Shown here: positions 9,096 to 17,435 of the stretch, one piece after another
Numbering within the stretch: position 1 is the stretch's first letter
Layout of the letters: each line of letters starts with the position of its first letter
Assembly (NCBI GenBank): GCA_937959395.1
Contig: CALGLR010000047.1
Location: forward strand, 1-64,000
Direction: 5' to 3'
Source of the DNA: an uncultured Flavobacteriaceae bacterium
GTDB taxonomy: Bacteria > Bacteroidota > Bacteroidia > Flavobacteriales > Flavobacteriaceae
DNA length: 64,000 nt
Position numbers and translations under genes: made by a program
The notes under the pieces: generated by a model
The model's input: only the letters and a program-made list of their open reading frames with translations
Told to the model about the DNA's origin: nothing
Database searches by the model: none

Positions 9096-10229
9096 TTAAG
9101 AAAACATATCCTTTACTTTTTCAAAAAAAGATTTGTCAGAATTTTCTGGTTTCGGCATAAAATGTTCATTTTCTCTCATATTTTCAAAGAAGTTTTTCTG
9201 TTCTTTATTTAAGGTTTTTGGAGTCCATACATTTACATGAACTAACAGATCTCCTTTACCGTAACCATTTATAGAAGGAATCCCTTTTCCTCGTAAACGT
9301 AAGATTTTACCAGATTGAACACCTGCATCTATTTTTATACGAACTTTACCTGTTACTGTATCTATTTCTTTAGAAGTCCCTAAAACCGCATCTGGTAAGC
9401 TTACATATAAATCATAATGTAAATTATCTCCTTCTCTTTGTAATTTTTCATGTTCTTCTTCTTCTATTGCTACTAACAAATCTCCAGATATTCCATTACC
9501 AGGAGCTTCATTACCTTTACCAGATACTTTTAACTGCATCCCATCAACAACTCCTGCTGGTATTTTTACAGGAATAGTTTCTTCTTGTATTTTTAGACCT
9601 TGGCCATCGGCATCAGCCGCTTTCTTATCTATCATTTGTCCAACTCCACCACATGTTGTACATGGAGATGCTGTTTGCATTCTACCAAGAATAGTATTCG
9701 TTATTCTTGTTACTTGACCAGAACCATTACAAGTAGAACAAGTTCTATACGTAGTGCCTTCTGCTTGAACTTTACGCTTAACTTTAATTTTTTTCTCAAC
9801 ACCATTAGCAATCTCTTCTAGTGTTAATTTAACTCGAATACGAAGATTACTTCCTTTTACGCGACGTTGACCGCCTCCGCCGCCAAAGCCAGAGAAACCG
9901 CCGCCGCCGCCGCCAAAGCCGCTACCAAAAATATCACCAAATTGACTAAAGATATCATCCATATTCATTCCACCGCCGCCAAAGCCGCCACCTCCACCGC
10001 CGCCTTCAAAGGCTTGGTGTCCAAATTGATCATATCTTGCCTTCTTATTTTCGTCACTTAAGACTTCATAAGCTTCAGCTGCTTCTTTAAATTTAGCTTC
10101 TGCACCTTTATCATCAGGATTCTTATCTGGGTGAAATTGAATAGCTTTCTTACGATACGCTTTTTTTACCTCCGCTGCTGTTGCATTTTTTCCAACACCT
10201 AATATCTCGTAGTAATCTCTTTTTGCCAT
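9096..10229 (-). CDS. dnaJ: Chaperone DnaJ, with a reduced zinc domain
   Basis: 377 residues. J domain with HPD at 33-35, then an extreme Gly/Phe linker, then the substrate-binding part. The cysteine-rich domain has only two CxxCxGxG motifs (CSTCNGSG and CTTCGGVG) instead of four, so it should hold one zinc ion. The beta-sandwich domains and C-terminal dimerisation region are intact. It is the co-chaperone of DnaK. It starts 7 nt after grpE and is co-transcribed with it. Confidence 0.96.
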   Translation of the reverse strand: MAKRDYYEILGVGKNATAAEVKKAYRKKAIQFHPDKNPDDKGAEAKFKEAAEAYEVLSDENKKARYDQFGHQAFEGGGGGGGFGGGGMNMDDIFSQFGDIFGSGFGGGGGGFSGFGGGGGQRRVKGSNLRIRVKLTLEEIANGVEKKIKVKRKVQAEGTTYRTCSTCNGSGQVTRITNTILGRMQTASPCTTCGGVGQMIDKKAADADGQGLKIQEETIPVKIPAGVVDGMQLKVSGKGNEAPGNGISGDLLVAIEEEEHEKLQREGDNLHYDLYVSLPDAVLGTSKEIDTVTGKVRIKIDAGVQSGKILRLRGKGIPSINGYGKGDLLVHVNVWTPKTLNKEQKNFFENMRENEHFMPKPENSDKSFFEKVKDMFS

Positions 10230-10236
10230 GTCTTAA

Positions 10237-10773
10237 TTATTGTCCTATAACTACTTTTGGAAAACGAATAATTTTATCTCCCAATTTATATCCTTTCTCT
10301 ACAACATCAATGATCTTTCCTTTCATATCATCACTAGGTGCTGGTATTTGTGTTACCGCTTCATGATGATCTGCATCAAAAACATCTCCATTGTTAATCT
10401 CAATTTTTGATAATCCTTTTTGTTGTAATACTTGCTGTAGTTTATTATAAATTAACAAGACACCTTTACGCAGCTCTTCTGCTTCTTTGTCATCTTCTAT
10501 GTGTAATAAAGCACGCTCAAAATCATCTAAAATAGGCAGTAGAGATACAATTACGTCTTGACTTGCCGTTTTAAACAACTCGATACGTTCTTTCGATGTT
10601 CTCTTTTTATAATTTTCAAACTCTGCAAAAAGACGCAAAAACTTATCTTTTTCTTGCCCTAATTGCTCCTGTAATTGTTCCTCTACAGTAAGTTCTTCAA
10701 TTGTTTCTACCGTTTCTTGAGTTGCTTCTACTGGATCCTCAACACTTTCTTCTTTTTTATTTTTTTTGCTCAT
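10237..10773 (-). CDS. grpE: Nucleotide exchange factor GrpE
   Basis: 178 residues: an acidic low-complexity N-terminus, a long coiled coil (LGQEKDKFLRLFAEFENYKKRTSKER), and the beta-wing domain (DPDHHEAV-type motif seen as DADHHEAVTQIP). It releases ADP from DnaK. First gene of grpE-dnaJ; a good promoter lies 35-65 bp upstream. No CIRCE operator was seen. Confidence 0.96.
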   Translation of the reverse strand: MSKKNKKEESVEDPVEATQETVETIEELTVEEQLQEQLGQEKDKFLRLFAEFENYKKRTSKERIELFKTASQDVIVSLLPILDDFERALLHIEDDKEAEELRKGVLLIYNKLQQVLQQKGLSKIEINNGDVFDADHHEAVTQIPAPSDDMKGKIIDVVEKGYKLGDKIIRFPKVVIGQ

Positions 10774-10807
10774 TATGCATTATTGTTTAAATACTAGATA
10801 TGAATGA

Positions 10808-10839
10808 CAAAAGTACTGCCATTATTATAAAAATGTCAA
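10808..10839 (-). promoter_or_regulatory. Bacteroidota-type promoter of grpE-dnaJ
   Basis: On the minus strand TTG (10839-10837), 21 nt, then TACTTTTG (10815-10808), fitting TTG/TAnnTTTG. A doubled TGACATTTT word overlaps the -33 box. Confidence 0.65.
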
Positions 10840-10931
10840 AATGTCACTGAAAAAAATTAAGCCTTTTTTTATCCTTTTACCTTATAAAAATCTTAAATTT
10901 ACATTCAAATCATTAACACTATAAAATAATT

Positions 10932-11579
10932 ATGAAAAAACAAATATTGAATAGTTTTGCTGTAATTGCAATAGGACTTACTATTTTAGGTTGTAAAAAA
11001 GAAGCTAAAGAAGCTGCTACTGGTGCTGCTGAAGCTGTAACTGAAGTCGTTGCCGAAACGAAATATAAAGCTATTGCTTCTGAATCTATGATTCTCTGGA
11101 AAGCCAATAAGATTGTAGGCGGACATGAAGGTACCATTCATTTAGAAAAAGGGATTATTAAACTTAAAGCAAATGCTCTTGTTGGAGGAAATTTCATTTT
11201 TGGCATTAGTTCATTAAAAAATACCGACATGCCTGCAACTGATGAAGGAAATGCTAAATTAGTTGGTCACCTAATGAGTGCTGACTTTTTTGATGTAAAA
11301 AACCACCCAAATGCTGCTTTTGAAATTACTAAAGTAGAAGGAAACAACGTTAGTGGAAACTTAACAATTAAAGGCATTAAAAAGAACATTACTTTTCCTG
11401 CTAATGTATCTACTAATGGAGATGAACTTAATATCTCTAGTGATACTTTTACAATAGACAGAACAGAATGGGATATTAAATACAACTCTGGAAAATTTGC
11501 AGACCCTGCAAAATTAGGAGATTATTTAATTAAAGATGATGTGGAGCTTAAAATTATACTTAAAGCCAAAAAAGCTTAA
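10932..11579 (+). CDS. YceI-family lipoprotein
   Basis: 215 residues. Lipoprotein signal with lipobox LTILGC (Cys at 21), an Ala/Glu-rich spacer, then a YceI domain: VDWxxxKxxGxH-type opening (ILWKANKIVGGHEG), SADFFDVKNHPNAAFEIT, and the closing DRTEWDIKYNSG. YceI domains form a lipocalin-like barrel binding isoprenoid-type lipids. Ligand unknown here. Expressed alone, with a terminator shared with the convergent epimerase. Confidence 0.9.
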   Translation: MKKQILNSFAVIAIGLTILGCKKEAKEAATGAAEAVTEVVAETKYKAIASESMILWKANKIVGGHEGTIHLEKGIIKLKANALVGGNFIFGISSLKNTDMPATDEGNAKLVGHLMSADFFDVKNHPNAAFEITKVEGNNVSGNLTIKGIKKNITFPANVSTNGDELNISSDTFTIDRTEWDIKYNSGKFADPAKLGDYLIKDDVELKIILKAKKA

Positions 11580-11601
11580 TTATATAATTAATAAATACTG
11601 T

Positions 11602-11633
11602 AAAAGAGAATTGTTATTTAGCAATTCTCTTTT
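11602..11633. terminator. Bidirectional terminator
   Basis: A 12-bp perfect stem (11602-11613 / 11622-11633) with A-run and T-run. It overlaps no gene on the plus strand and ends 3 nt before the stop codon of the convergent epimerase. Confidence 0.8.
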
Positions 11634-11635
11634 TT

Positions 11636-12541
11636 TTATAATAAATTCTCCAAAGCAGATTCTAAATTATAGAACTTAAATTCAAATCCTTCATTTTCTA
11701 TTTTACTAGAACTTACTCTTTGACTTTCAAATAACAAAAGGTGCATTTCCCCCAATATAATTTTCATCGCAAATTTAGGGATATTAGGAAGTAATAATGT
11801 TTTTTTAATAACCTTAGCAGCCATATTTGTGAACTCTTTATTGGTTTCTGGATTTGGAGCTACACCATTAAAAATGCCTTCTAGCTTATTTTTATAAATG
11901 AATAAGAATAACTTTGCTAAATCATGTAAATGAATCCAAGATTGCCATTGTTCTCCTGAACCAAACGCTGCTCCAGCCCCATATCTAATTGGTTTTACAA
12001 TCTCTGGTAATGCGCCTCCTTTTAAAGAAAGCACCAAACCTATTCTTACTTTTGAAACTAATATATTTAAGCTCTTAAATTCATCTACAACCTCCTCCCA
12101 TTGCTTAACAACTTCTCCTAAAAAGGAAACACTTTGTTTGGGATCGTCTTCCTTATAGTAATTTGTGTAAGACGATGGATATATACCTATTGCACTTGCA
12201 GAAATGACTTGCGTTACGGAGTGATTATTATTTTTTAATGTATTTAATAATAATTGTGTGGATTGTATTCGGCTTTGTAAAATTGTTTTTTTATAGGAAT
12301 TAGTCCATCGTTTAGAAATACTGGCCCCAACTAAATGTATAATAACATCTACATTATCTATACAATTTTTATCTATTTCTTTCTTTAAAGGGTTCCATAA
12401 GAATCCTTTGTAATTAGAATTAGATTTTAACTTAGATCTATTTGTCGTTAAATAATTTACAGAAATATTATTTTCATGACATTGTTTTACTATCTCACTA
12501 CCAACCAACCCCGTAGCACCAGTAATTAAAATGCGCATCAT
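11636..12541 (-). CDS. TIGR01777-type NAD-dependent epimerase/sugar-nucleotide-like protein
   Basis: 301-residue atypical SDR. It opens with ILITGATGLVGSE (Gly-rich NAD(P) loop) and ends in the DUF1731-like C-terminus. YfcH-like motifs such as the GAGAAFGSGEQWQSWIH block are clear. Two adjacent ATGs open the frame and the second is equally likely. The physiological substrate of this family is unknown. It follows mnmD by 76 nt on the same strand. Confidence 0.88.
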   Translation of the reverse strand: MMRILITGATGLVGSEIVKQCHENNISVNYLTTNRSKLKSNSNYKGFLWNPLKKEIDKNCIDNVDVIIHLVGASISKRWTNSYKKTILQSRIQSTQLLLNTLKNNNHSVTQVISASAIGIYPSSYTNYYKEDDPKQSVSFLGEVVKQWEEVVDEFKSLNILVSKVRIGLVLSLKGGALPEIVKPIRYGAGAAFGSGEQWQSWIHLHDLAKLFLFIYKNKLEGIFNGVAPNPETNKEFTNMAAKVIKKTLLLPNIPKFAMKIILGEMHLLLFESQRVSSSKIENEGFEFKFYNLESALENLL

Positions 12542-12617
12542 TCTTTTTTTATAAAAATACGATTTAGAAAACGTTTAATAAATGTGTTTAAGTAAGGTTT
12601 AACAACTATTATTAAGT

Positions 12618-13292
12618 TTAAGGTTTACTGGCTCTTAGCATGTGTCTCTTTCCAGGAGGACCTTCTATTCGTTCTACATTAAATCCTACATTTTGCATTG
12701 CTCTTCTCGCTTTTCCTTGAGCACAATATGTGACTAATACACCTTTGCTTTTAATAGCTTTAAATAAGATGTTGAAAATAAATTCGGTCCATAATTCTGG
12801 CTGAACTCTAGGGCCAAAAGCATCAAAATAAATAAGATCAAATGTCTTTTCATTATCAATTTCCGAAAACTGTTTTTTTAGCTTTTCAAGTTTAAAAAGA
12901 TCAGTAAGATCTATCTCTTTTTCCCAAGGCGAACTGTGCATTTTTAAAAATAGTTCTTCCTTACTTTTTGCATCTAATTCAGAAACATAGTTTAATTGTT
13001 CTATTTCTTTTTCTATGACTGGAAAAGCTTCAACTCCTGTATAATTTATAGTTAAGTTTCTTTTTTCTGCTTCTAACAATGTTATAAAAGCATTTAACCC
13101 TGTCCCGAACCCAATTTCTAAAATTGAAATGCTTGTATTTGGTTTAGTAGATAAAAAATGAGTTAAACCAGAATCTATAAAGACATGTTTTGCTTCCTGT
13201 ATTGCTCCATGTTTAGAATGGTATTGCTCATCCCACTCTTCTATATGAATAGATGTAGAACCATCTTTTGTAGTAATAATTTTTCTTTTCAC
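12618..13292 (-). CDS. mnmD: tRNA 5-aminomethyl-2-thiouridine methyltransferase (MnmD)
   Basis: 224 residues, a stand-alone version of the MnmC methyltransferase half that finishes mnm5s2U34 of tRNAs. SAM-binding motif ISILEIGFGTGLNAF, family block FDLIYFDAFGPRVQPELW, and terminal VERIEGPPGKRHMLRA. The FAD oxidase half of MnmC is absent, as in other MnmD proteins. It begins 5 nt after the DUF4920 gene. Confidence 0.9.
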   Translation of the reverse strand: MKRKIITTKDGSTSIHIEEWDEQYHSKHGAIQEAKHVFIDSGLTHFLSTKPNTSISILEIGFGTGLNAFITLLEAEKRNLTINYTGVEAFPVIEKEIEQLNYVSELDAKSKEELFLKMHSSPWEKEIDLTDLFKLEKLKKQFSEIDNEKTFDLIYFDAFGPRVQPELWTEFIFNILFKAIKSKGVLVTYCAQGKARRAMQNVGFNVERIEGPPGKRHMLRASKP

Positions 13293-13297
13293 CTTTT

Positions 13298-13795
13298 TTA
13301 TTTTAGCAAAACCCCGTCTGCTTCAAAAAGGTAAGTTCGTTTAGGTGTATTTATCGCTGCTAATTCCTCTTCACTTTTACCAGCATCTTTAGCATAATGC
13401 CTCTGCTCTTCTATAGATATTTCCTTGACATAAGCTTTGCCATTAATAACAACCTCTTTATCTTTTATCTGTCTGGGAACAAAAAAACCATAATTTTTGA
13501 ATTTCACCATGACTTCTTCTTCTTCCATTGCTAATTTCATCCAACACCCTTTGGCTTTACATACAGAATTAACTTTACCAATAACTTTAGCATCAATGCT
13601 ATCTCCTATCTTTAATGTACTATATTTAACAAATAGAGAATCTATAACAATGGCATTGTCTAAAACAATTTCATTACCAAAAGATTTTTGACCAGACAGA
13701 TTATCTTCAAAAACAATGCTTTTTTTTATATTATTATCATTTTTGCAGGAAAAAATTAGCGAAATGATAAGAATGGCTAGGAGATTCTTTTTCAT
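13298..13795 (-). CDS. DUF4920 lipoprotein
   Basis: 165 residues. Lipobox LIFSC (Cys17), then a DUF4920 domain with the typical VNSVCKAKGCWMKL motif, whose two cysteines could bind metal or form a disulphide. Function of the family is unknown. First gene of the DUF4920-mnmD unit, divergent from ilvE. Confidence 0.82.
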   Translation of the reverse strand: MKKNLLAILIISLIFSCKNDNNIKKSIVFEDNLSGQKSFGNEIVLDNAIVIDSLFVKYSTLKIGDSIDAKVIGKVNSVCKAKGCWMKLAMEEEEVMVKFKNYGFFVPRQIKDKEVVINGKAYVKEISIEEQRHYAKDAGKSEEELAAINTPKRTYLFEADGVLLK

Positions 13796-13885
13796 TTTAA
13801 TGAGGTATTTAAAATAGAATTTTACGAATTATAAATATACGATATTTTTAAGTGATCTAATAGACCTTTTTATTGCATTATTCTT

Positions 13886-13893
13886 TACTTTTG
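13886..13893 (+). promoter_or_regulatory. -7 element of ilvE
   Basis: TACTTTTG fits TAnnTTTG. Transcription would begin near 13899, after the upstream in-frame ATG at 13873, which supports the start at 13942. No well-spaced TTG is present. Confidence 0.5.
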
Positions 13894-13941
13894 CAAAAAA
13901 CAAATTTGCATTTGGAATCAATAGCTACAATACCTTTATCT

Positions 13942-14994
13942 ATGAAAATTACGACAGTTGAATCTTCTAAGTTACCTTCAATTGATTTTGATAATCTAAA
14001 TTTTGGAACAGTCTTTACCGACCATATGTTTGTATGTAATTTTATTAATGGAGAATGGCAAGATCCAGAAATAATACCATATGGCCCATTGACTATTGAC
14101 CCTTCTGCGCGCGTATTCCATTATGGACAAGCGGTTTTTGAAGGTATGAAAGCATTTAAAGACGAGAATAATAAAGTTTGGTTGTTTAGACCTGACGAAA
14201 ATTTTAATCGATTAAATAAATCGGCCTCTAGGTTGGCCATGCCGGAACTTCCAGAAGACGTTTTCTTTAATGGTTTAAATACGTTATTAAACCTTGATAA
14301 GGAATGGATAGAAAAAGGAAAAGGGAATAGTCTTTATATTCGTCCATTTATTATTGCTGACGAACCTGCAATATCTGCCTCTCCTGCTGCTAACTATAAA
14401 TTTATGATTATTCTTTCTCCTGCTAGATCTTATTATTCTGGTGAAGTAAGAGTATTAATCGCTGAAAAATATAGTCGTGCTTCTAGTGGTGGTGTTGGTT
14501 CTGCTAAAGCCGCTGGAAATTATGCCGCACAATTTTATCCGACTAGCTTAGCGCATAAGGAAGGTTACCAACAAATAATTTGGACAGATGCCAATACTCA
14601 TGAGTATCTTGAAGAAGCTGGTACTATGAATATTTTCTTTAGAATAAATGACACGCTTATTACTGCTCCTACTAACGATCGTATACTAGATGGAGTTACT
14701 AGAAAAAGTATTATTCAAATAGCAAAAGATAATGATATCGATATCCAAGTGAGATCATTAAAAGTAAGCGAACTTATTGATGCTGCAAAAAATGGTTCAT
14801 TAAAAGAAATCTTTGGTACAGGAACAGCAGCTGTAATAAATCCTATATTAGGATTTAAACACAGTAGTTTTAAACATGAATTACCAAAAATAAATGATTC
14901 TTATGCAACCTTACTTAAGGAAATACTTAATAACATTCAATATAATTTAGCCGAAGACAAACACGAATGGAGATACGAGGTTAAATCCATGTAA
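13942..14994 (+). CDS. ilvE: Branched-chain amino acid aminotransferase
   Basis: 350 residues, class IV PLP enzyme. Start chosen at the second ATG because the first lies before the -7 element and family members begin near this point. PLP lysine is in GSAKAAGNY. Also seen are FEGMKAF, the 3' signature YLEEAGTMNIFF and the closing EIFGTGTAAVINPI. It interconverts Leu/Ile/Val and their keto acids. Monocistronic, divergent from the DUF4920 operon. Confidence 0.93.
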   Translation: MKITTVESSKLPSIDFDNLNFGTVFTDHMFVCNFINGEWQDPEIIPYGPLTIDPSARVFHYGQAVFEGMKAFKDENNKVWLFRPDENFNRLNKSASRLAMPELPEDVFFNGLNTLLNLDKEWIEKGKGNSLYIRPFIIADEPAISASPAANYKFMIILSPARSYYSGEVRVLIAEKYSRASSGGVGSAKAAGNYAAQFYPTSLAHKEGYQQIIWTDANTHEYLEEAGTMNIFFRINDTLITAPTNDRILDGVTRKSIIQIAKDNDIDIQVRSLKVSELIDAAKNGSLKEIFGTGTAAVINPILGFKHSSFKHELPKINDSYATLLKEILNNIQYNLAEDKHEWRYEVKSM

Positions 14995-14996
14995 TA

Positions 14997-15022
14997 GGTA
15001 ACTTCGACTACGCTCAGCTACC
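14997..15022. repeat. Dispersed intergenic repeat (TTCGACTACGCTCAG type)
   Basis: Short palindromic-ended unit GGTA...TACC containing CTTCGACTACGCTCAG. Related copies are at 24878-24905, 24931-24960, 25680-25703 and 25751-25774. Always intergenic in this window. Confidence 0.7.
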
Positions 15023-15077
15023 AAAATAGAGCTATTTAAGCTCTCAAAAACTTATCTTCAAGAATACCTTAACGGTT

Positions 15078-15464
15078 TTAATTATTTAAAATAGCTAATA
15101 TATTTGGTTTGAAATAATTCGGCCCCTTTAGAACTTTACCATCCTCTCTGTAAATAGGTTCTCCATCTTCTCCTAGTTTACTCATATTGCTACGTTGTAT
15201 TTCATTAAATACGTCTTCTATCTTATACTGCATACCATGTTCTATAATTGTACCGCATAAAATATATAACATATCACCTAGAGCATCAGCAACCTCAACT
15301 AAATCATTATTATTAGCAGCTTCTAAGTACTCTTCATTCTCTTCTTTCATTAAATCGAAACGAAGTGTATTTTTTGCATTTCCTAAATCTGCTTTAGGTT
15401 CTTCTCTATGTCCAATCTTAAATGCAGTATGAAATGCTTTTACTGCTTCTATTTTATTCTTCAT
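15078..15464 (-). CDS. MazG-like nucleotide pyrophosphohydrolase
   Basis: 128 residues, all-alpha NTP-PPase. The metal-binding helices show EENEEYLEA and EVADALGDMLYI (ExxE...ExxD pattern). C-terminal ...GEPIYREDGKVLKGPNYFKP resembles the phosphoribosyl-ATP pyrophosphatase/Cof-like subfamily. Probable house-cleaning of aberrant nucleotides; substrate not determinable. Single gene. Confidence 0.85.
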   Translation of the reverse strand: MKNKIEAVKAFHTAFKIGHREEPKADLGNAKNTLRFDLMKEENEEYLEAANNNDLVEVADALGDMLYILCGTIIEHGMQYKIEDVFNEIQRSNMSKLGEDGEPIYREDGKVLKGPNYFKPNILAILNN

Positions 15465-15490
15465 ATTCTATAATTTATAGTTTTGCAAAT

Positions 15491-16213
15491 TTACATCACT
15501 TTTTTAATTAACCAAGAAGGAACGATTTTTAATACCCAAGCAATTAGATTCCATCTCTTAGAAATATAAACACGTCTTTTTTTACGTTTTATAGCGTTAT
15601 AAATTTGCCTACTCGCTTTCTGTAAAGGTGTCATCCAAAAAATACCATCGCCTAGCGCCATTTTAGTATCTATAAAACCTGGACGAACATCAGTGATATA
15701 CAACCTCCCTCCTTTTACCTCTTTTGTTTTAAAATATAAAGATTCTAAATAATTTACTTGAAATGCCTTTGAAGCAAAATAAGCAGGAGCGCTTCTATTG
15801 CCTCTTAATGAAGCTATTGATGAGATCGCTACTAAATGTCCGAATTTTTGCTTTTTAAATAAATGAAAAACCAAATCGTAAATTCGCATAGCGCCTACAA
15901 CATTCGTTTTAATAGTATCATGTTCATTACCCCACTCTAAACTCGGGTTTTCATAACCCACACCAGAACTATGAATCACTAAATCTATAGTTTCAAAATC
16001 AGTAACAATTCGATTAAAAACTGCTTCTGTTTGTTCTATATTCTGAACATCATTTTCATAAATTGAAAAATTAGATGGTGATTTTTTTTTCATAGCGTCT
16101 AGCAACGGTAAACGTCTTCCCGTTATAGCAACTTTATAACCATCTTCTACTAAGAAATTAGCTAGTGTTTTTCCAATTCCAGATGTCGCTCCAAAAATTA
16201 TGGCATTAGGCAT
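15491..16213 (-). CDS. Short-chain dehydrogenase/reductase
   Basis: 240-residue classical SDR: cofactor loop ATSGIGKTLA, SDR HSSGVGYEN segment, catalytic Ser in ISSIASLRGN with YFASK (Tyr-x-x-x-Lys). The C-terminal end is basic/hydrophobic (ISKRWNLIAWVLKIVPSWLI), suggesting membrane association. Substrate unknown. Confidence 0.9.
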   Translation of the reverse strand: MPNAIIFGATSGIGKTLANFLVEDGYKVAITGRRLPLLDAMKKKSPSNFSIYENDVQNIEQTEAVFNRIVTDFETIDLVIHSSGVGYENPSLEWGNEHDTIKTNVVGAMRIYDLVFHLFKKQKFGHLVAISSIASLRGNRSAPAYFASKAFQVNYLESLYFKTKEVKGGRLYITDVRPGFIDTKMALGDGIFWMTPLQKASRQIYNAIKRKKRRVYISKRWNLIAWVLKIVPSWLIKKVM

Positions 16214-16317
16214 ATAATCATTATTTTTGACCAGCTTTTTAAAAGCTTAATTAAACAAAGAAATTTTTATTGACTCTTAATTTTTATTCAATAAAATTTC
16301 AACTTAAAAGTAGATAT

Positions 16318-16503
16318 ATGTTTAGTAAGGGACAATTAATTTTTGGTGTTTTATTTGCTATCGCATTTATTATTGTTTTGACCTATCAATATCGAAAAGA
16401 TTTAAAACTTCATAAAATACATTATAAAGGTACTTTATGGGTTTTACTTGCATTTCTTGGCTTCCTAGTAATGATCGTCGCTATTAAAGTTATTTTTACT
16501 TGA
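16318..16503 (+). CDS. Small two-helix membrane protein
   Basis: 61 residues from the ATG at 16318 (an upstream in-frame ATG would add a non-conserved-looking soluble stretch). Two hydrophobic helices (8-23 and 38-58) flank a basic loop YRKDLKLHKIHYKG. I recognise this as a small protein type frequent in Flavobacteriaceae but know no function. Confidence 0.7.
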   Translation: MFSKGQLIFGVLFAIAFIIVLTYQYRKDLKLHKIHYKGTLWVLLAFLGFLVMIVAIKVIFT

Positions 16504-16570
16504 ATTTTTTATTGATTATAGATTTTTACTTAACTTCAAGTTAAATTTCAAAACATAATATATCCACAGT

Positions 16571-16579
16571 ATTGGGTAT
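16571..16579 (+). promoter_or_regulatory. Shared word ATTGGGTAT, copy 1
   Basis: ATTGGGTAT lies 62 nt before the small frame at 16642. The same nine bases lie 54 nt before the gene at 19959 (19896-19904). A candidate operator or -33-like site for the LuxR-type regulator encoded between them. Pure inference from position. Confidence 0.3.
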
Positions 16580-16641
16580 TTTTTTGTATTAGATATTTGT
16601 TGAGTTTTACGCCATTAATTCTTAAATTAAAACTTTCTCTT

Positions 16642-16785
16642 ATGAAGAAACTAGTCTATCTTGTTTCCATATTTCTATTTAGTATTACTTCTTTTGCTTT
16701 TATAATGATAGTAACAAGTAAGTTAGAAATTATTAAAAATCTATCCAATTCTCGTTTTTCGAAAATTCATCCATCACTATGGTAA
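16642..16785 (+). CDS. Possible small exported peptide (47 aa)
   Basis: ATG at 16642 opens MKKLVYLVSIFLFSITSFAF..., a signal-peptide-like start followed by about 27 residues. No family. Position upstream of the regulator cluster and a promoter-like spacer support it weakly. Confidence 0.35.
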   Translation: MKKLVYLVSIFLFSITSFAFIMIVTSKLEIIKNLSNSRFSKIHPSLW

Positions 16786-16843
16786 AAACCTTTAAATATA
16801 CTTAAAGATAATGAAGCTATTTAATCATCTAAAATAAAACATC

Positions 16844-17434
16844 ATGGAACTAATTAACAACATCAATTTATCAAATTCAAACGAGAGCGCTTATCAATCA
16901 ATTTATTCAAGTCAACTTTATGGAACATTTTTTATGATTTATGCCATTTTTGAAACAAGACCATGTATTAATGGATACGAAATTTCATCAATTAAATTAA
17001 GACTTATGAATTATAAAGGTTTAATAAATCTAGGTATTAGTCGAGCCAGGTTTTTCACCGAAGAAAATAAAGAGAATTCGCACCATGGTATATTAAAGAT
17101 AGAAGTTGAAGCAATGTGTCCTAACAACAATATAGACTTCCCTGTAGCTATGCGAAGAAATTGTCAATGCTCCATAGATGACTATATTTACGTTGATAGA
17201 AGCGTTAAAAAATTACCAGCTGCACTTCATAATAATGTGTTTGATGAAGAATTTTTGTATAGAGAAGGATTTGAGTACAAAGATGGTCAGTTTCGAATAA
17301 AATCAAATCCTCGTAAAGATACTGCTCCTAAAAACACTTTTGATACTGACGTATTTGATACTGGCATAATAGAACCAAAATCAATATTTGGAGGAACAAT
17401 TTGTCCAAGATCGCAAAACCAAATAATTAAATAA
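16844..17434 (+). CDS. Uncharacterised cytosolic protein upstream of a sensor kinase
   Basis: 196 residues with no signal peptide or membrane segment. Contains Cys residues spread through the middle (including CQC), a central basic region, and a C-terminal stretch with repeated F-D-T-D/G motifs (NTFDTDVFDTGIIEPKSIFGG). No family recognised. It ends 1 nt before the histidine kinase start, so it is probably translated from the same mRNA and may belong to that signalling unit. Confidence 0.7.
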   Translation: MELINNINLSNSNESAYQSIYSSQLYGTFFMIYAIFETRPCINGYEISSIKLRLMNYKGLINLGISRARFFTEENKENSHHGILKIEVEAMCPNNNIDFPVAMRRNCQCSIDDYIYVDRSVKKLPAALHNNVFDEEFLYREGFEYKDGQFRIKSNPRKDTAPKNTFDTDVFDTGIIEPKSIFGGTICPRSQNQIIK

Positions 17435-17435
17435 C

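Noticed and set aside
9867-10061. Ala/Thr-rich open frame on the plus strand
   Set aside because: Shadow of the Gly-rich linker of DnaJ on the other strand.
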